Part shown: one piece after another, positions 61,739 to 64,000 of the stretch
Layout: each line of letters begins with the position of its first letter
How positions within the stretch are numbered: position 1 is the first letter of the stretch
Assembly (NCBI GenBank): GCA_040766885.1
Contig: JAXGPP010000002.1
Location: 613,248-677,247, forward strand
Reading direction: 5' to 3'
DNA: 64,000 nucleotides
DNA from: JAXGPP01 sp040766885
Lineage (GTDB): Bacteria; Planctomycetota; Planctomycetia; Pirellulales; Thermoguttaceae
Position numbers and translations under genes: made by a program
Notes under the pieces: generated by a model
The model's database searches: none
Told to the model about the DNA's origin: nothing
Seen by the model: the letters and a program-made list of their open reading frames with translations, nothing else

Positions 61739-63327
61739 CCATTCAGACGGGCACCGGCAAGATACGAAAAAGCCCCGCCCTGGCGCTGACCGCGATTCTG
61801 GTGTGGCTTGTGCTGATCAGCCTGCTCGTGTGGCCCTGGATCGTCCGACTGGATGCAACCGACTGGATGCTCTCGGCGGCCGGCCATTTCTCCGGGCTTG
61901 TGTGGTGGCTCATGCTGCTCTGGGCATTCCATCATCTAGCATACCAGATCGCGGGATTGTTTTATCGCGAAACACCGCAGGCTACCAGGCCGGATACACC
62001 CGAGGTAGCCATCCTCTACACGACTCGCGACGACTTCAATCCCAACTGCTGCCGGTCCTGCGTCGAGCAGATTCACCCTCGATTTCGCGTTCTCATCTGC
62101 GACGATAGTGAGAACGAGAACTATCGCACCCTGATTAGCGGCTTCTGCTCCGCGCACCCCGATCGCTGTACCCTGATGCGGCGCTCGGATTGCGGAGGTT
62201 TCAAAGCCGGCAATCTTAACAACGCCCTGAAGACGGAGGTCACTGAAGAATGGGTCTTGCTGGTCGATGCTGACCAGAAGCTCCCCGCGGACTACCTGCG
62301 GACGCTGGTGAGTCTCGCTCCGAAAAACGATTCTCCGATCGGTTTTGTACAGGGAGCCCAGAAGTCGGCCATCGATAAGCAAAGCAGCCACCTTCAGCAG
62401 GCGATGGCTCCGGGCGCGCAGGGCTTCTGCCAGCGCGATCTGCCGCCGCGAACCGAGTTCGGCTTCGTGCCGATGCTCGGCCACGGCACACTGATTTCCA
62501 CAGAAACCCTGCGATCATGCGGCGGCTTTCCCGAGGTTGTATCCGAGGACTTCACATTCGCCATGCTGGCCGCCGGGCGCGGCCTGCATGGCCACTATGT
62601 GCGGAACGCCGTGAGCGAAGAATCTTTTCCCCACGATTTTCCGGCCTTCGTGATTCGGCTGAGAAAGTACGCGTCGGGGACAGCGGAGCTGTTTCGCCGG
62701 GCGTTTCCCATCTTCCTGTTCGCGAACCACAATACCGCGCTGGTCGCGAAATGGGACCTCTTCTTGATGCTTGGCTGGTACCTCCTGATGCCGTTCGTGG
62801 TGATCAACGGATTCGTGGCAGCCTACGTGTGTCACCGCTACTGGACCAGCGGCATCCCCATCCTGATCCCAATGCTGCCCTACCTCTTCACCTGGCTCGT
62901 ACTGAGCTCGCTGGCGATCGTGATCTCCGCCTCCGACAATGTACGTCAGGCCTTCCGGTTCTATTTCTGGTCGGGCGGGATATTCCTGTCGGCCTTGCCG
63001 CTGGCGAGCTGCGCCTTCGTCAGGCACCTTTTCAGGGACCCGGTCTTCGAACGTACGCCGAAGAATGGCCAATCCGAGGGACTCAGCCGCGTCGCGGTCC
63101 GATGCACACCGGCGCTGGGGCTGGCCGCATTGATTCTGGCAGCCGTGTGGTACTCTCCATTCAGCTTTGTCCTGGCCGGACACGGTGTCGCGTACTTGTC
63201 CTTTCCGCTTTACGCGCACTTGTGCAGGGACAGCGCCCGGGGCCGTTTCGCGCGCGCCGTGATCTATCTCCCCGGACTTCTGCTTCTCGCGGCAGTCGGC
63301 GCGGTGTGGTACTGGGCCTATTCCTGA
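61735..63327 (+). CDS. Membrane GT2 family glycosyltransferase (glucan synthase-like)
   Basis: 530 residues. Two N-terminal helices precede a GT-A catalytic domain with LICDDSENENYR (nucleotide-binding Asp), LLVDADQKLPADYLR (DxD metal site), VSEDFTFAML (catalytic base) and RKYASGTAELFRR in the place of the Q/RxxRW acceptor motif. About seven helices follow from ~residue 340. This is the layout of processive glucan synthases (NdvB/cellulose synthase type). Translationally coupled (ATGA) to the TIR-GH17 gene, it may build the glucan that the GH17-like domain contacts. Product linkage cannot be read from sequence. Confidence 0.9.
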   Translation: MTIQTGTGKIRKSPALALTAILVWLVLISLLVWPWIVRLDATDWMLSAAGHFSGLVWWLMLLWAFHHLAYQIAGLFYRETPQATRPDTPEVAILYTTRDDFNPNCCRSCVEQIHPRFRVLICDDSENENYRTLISGFCSAHPDRCTLMRRSDCGGFKAGNLNNALKTEVTEEWVLLVDADQKLPADYLRTLVSLAPKNDSPIGFVQGAQKSAIDKQSSHLQQAMAPGAQGFCQRDLPPRTEFGFVPMLGHGTLISTETLRSCGGFPEVVSEDFTFAMLAAGRGLHGHYVRNAVSEESFPHDFPAFVIRLRKYASGTAELFRRAFPIFLFANHNTALVAKWDLFLMLGWYLLMPFVVINGFVAAYVCHRYWTSGIPILIPMLPYLFTWLVLSSLAIVISASDNVRQAFRFYFWSGGIFLSALPLASCAFVRHLFRDPVFERTPKNGQSEGLSRVAVRCTPALGLAALILAAVWYSPFSFVLAGHGVAYLSFPLYAHLCRDSARGRFARAVIYLPGLLLLAAVGAVWYWAYS

Positions 63328-63343
63328 AAGGCCGAGGTGAGCC

Positions 63344-64000
63344 ATGTCTGCCGCCTGGAAGACCGTTCGCGTGTTCATATCCTCCACCTTCCGCGACATG
63401 CACGCGGAACGGGACTACCTGGTCAAGGTTGTCTTTCCGGCATTACGGGAGCGGCTGGAGAAGTATCGCATCCACTTCGTGGACATCGATCTGCGGTGGG
63501 GAATCACCGAACAGGAGGCCCAGCAGGACCGGGTGCTCGACCTCTGCCTGGAGCAGATCGACGACTGCCGACCGTTCTTCGTGGGCATCCTGGGCGAGCG
63601 TTACGGCTGGGTGCCCCAGTCGTTCAGCGAAGAGGCGGCCTCGAAGTACGGCTGGGTGCAGTACCAGACGGGCAAGAGCGTCACCGAGCTGGAGATCGTC
63701 TACGGCGTGCTGCGTGATCCGAAGATGCACGCCCACGGGATGTTCTTTTTCCGCGATCGGGCGTTCCTCGATCAAGTGCCCGCGGCGAAACGGCCGGATC
63801 TCGAAGTTGAAGACGAGGAGTCCCGCGCCAAGCTGGCCCGTCTCAAGCAGGCGATCCGCGATACTCGACTAGCCTTCCCGCCCTTTGAAAGCTATCCCTG
63901 CCGCTATGCTGGCCTGCGGATCAACTGGACGTTGGCCAGCCGCGAGCTGGCGAGCGAATCCGAGCGGGAGGAGTTGCGTCGGGTTGCCGAGGACGGGCTA
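63344..64000 (+). CDS. DUF4062 protein, 5' part (probable STAND NTPase), runs off the edge
   Basis: 219 codons from ATG 63344 (GAGGTGAGCC upstream), open to the right edge. The N-terminus is a DUF4062 domain: VRVFISSTFRDMHAERDYLV, HFVDIDLRWGITEQEAQQ, then FFVGILGERYGWVP and TELEIVYGVL. In planctomycetes and in nephrocystin-3-like proteins this TIR-related domain usually heads a NACHT-type STAND ATPase with TPR or WD40 repeats; that part would lie outside the window. It follows the GT2 gene by 16 bases, so it is the fifth gene of the same operon and the likely sensor/switch. Confidence 0.9.
   Translation, partial: MSAAWKTVRVFISSTFRDMHAERDYLVKVVFPALRERLEKYRIHFVDIDLRWGITEQEAQQDRVLDLCLEQIDDCRPFFVGILGERYGWVPQSFSEEAASKYGWVQYQTGKSVTELEIVYGVLRDPKMHAHGMFFFRDRAFLDQVPAAKRPDLEVEDEESRAKLARLKQAIRDTRLAFPPFESYPCRYAGLRINWTLASRELASESEREELRRVAEDGL

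Noticed and set aside
61735..63327. Cellulose synthase
   Set aside because: The GT2 domain fits generally, but the Q/RxxRW motif is not canonical, no PilZ domain or bcs genes are present, and the neighbour is GH17-like.
1..64000. CRISPR array, tRNA or rRNA genes
   Set aside because: No regularly spaced direct repeats, cloverleaf-like sequences or rRNA segments were recognised on either strand.

Overview
The window is high-GC DNA from a member of the Planctomycetota, most likely the Pirellulales or a close relative. The lineage markers are a secreted protein with the planctomycete N-terminal LEPLENRCLL signature, a DUF1559 pilin-like protein ending in the H-X9-DG motif, many Tat-exported Gfo/Idh/MocA oxidoreductases, ThuA and FG-GAP proteins, and a bacterial V-type ATPase. 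No rRNA, tRNA or CRISPR array was seen.

Layout. 1-7 kb: the end of an FtsX-like permease, a large FG-GAP/cadherin/RTX surface protein, a secreted TIM-barrel glycosidase-like protein, a DUF1559 protein and an endonuclease III homologue. 7.2-17.1 kb: an unknown 255-residue protein, then a V-ATPase operon in the order G/H-I-K-E-C-F-A-B-D, with a PTS EIIA domain protein translationally coupled to its end. 17.3-37.2 kb: a carbohydrate locus. A XylR-type regulator diverges from a run of Gfo/Idh/MocA oxidoreductases, an MFS sugar/nucleoside-type transporter, a glycyl radical enzyme with its activase, a GH39-like hydrolase, ThuA proteins and a GH36-like alpha-galactosidase. An IS4-type element (29621-31105) with perfect ends and a 10-bp target duplication splits a ThuA/FG-GAP gene. 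37.4-47.7 kb: secreted hydrolases (two esterases, a ceramidase-like protein, a BNR sialidase-like protein, a GDPD phosphodiesterase and an alkaline-phosphatase-superfamily protein).

47.7-55.4 kb is a worn accessory zone: gene remnants, a group II intron with its reverse transcriptase and a visible domain V, two lineage-specific hypotheticals (one with a very acidic linker), a broken B12-binding radical SAM gene and a transposase scrap. A PcfJ-like gene follows.

57.2-64.0 kb is the most interesting part. It is a compact five-gene co-directional cluster: Nudix hydrolase, a RelA/SpoT-TPR-SLOG-RyR protein, a TIR-transmembrane-GH17-like protein, a membrane GT2 glycosyltransferase, and a DUF4062 protein that runs off the edge and is probably a STAND NTPase. 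The domains are those of nucleotide-signal conflict (immune) systems, joined here to a cell-surface glucan module. I infer an undescribed or poorly described defence or surface-sensing system.
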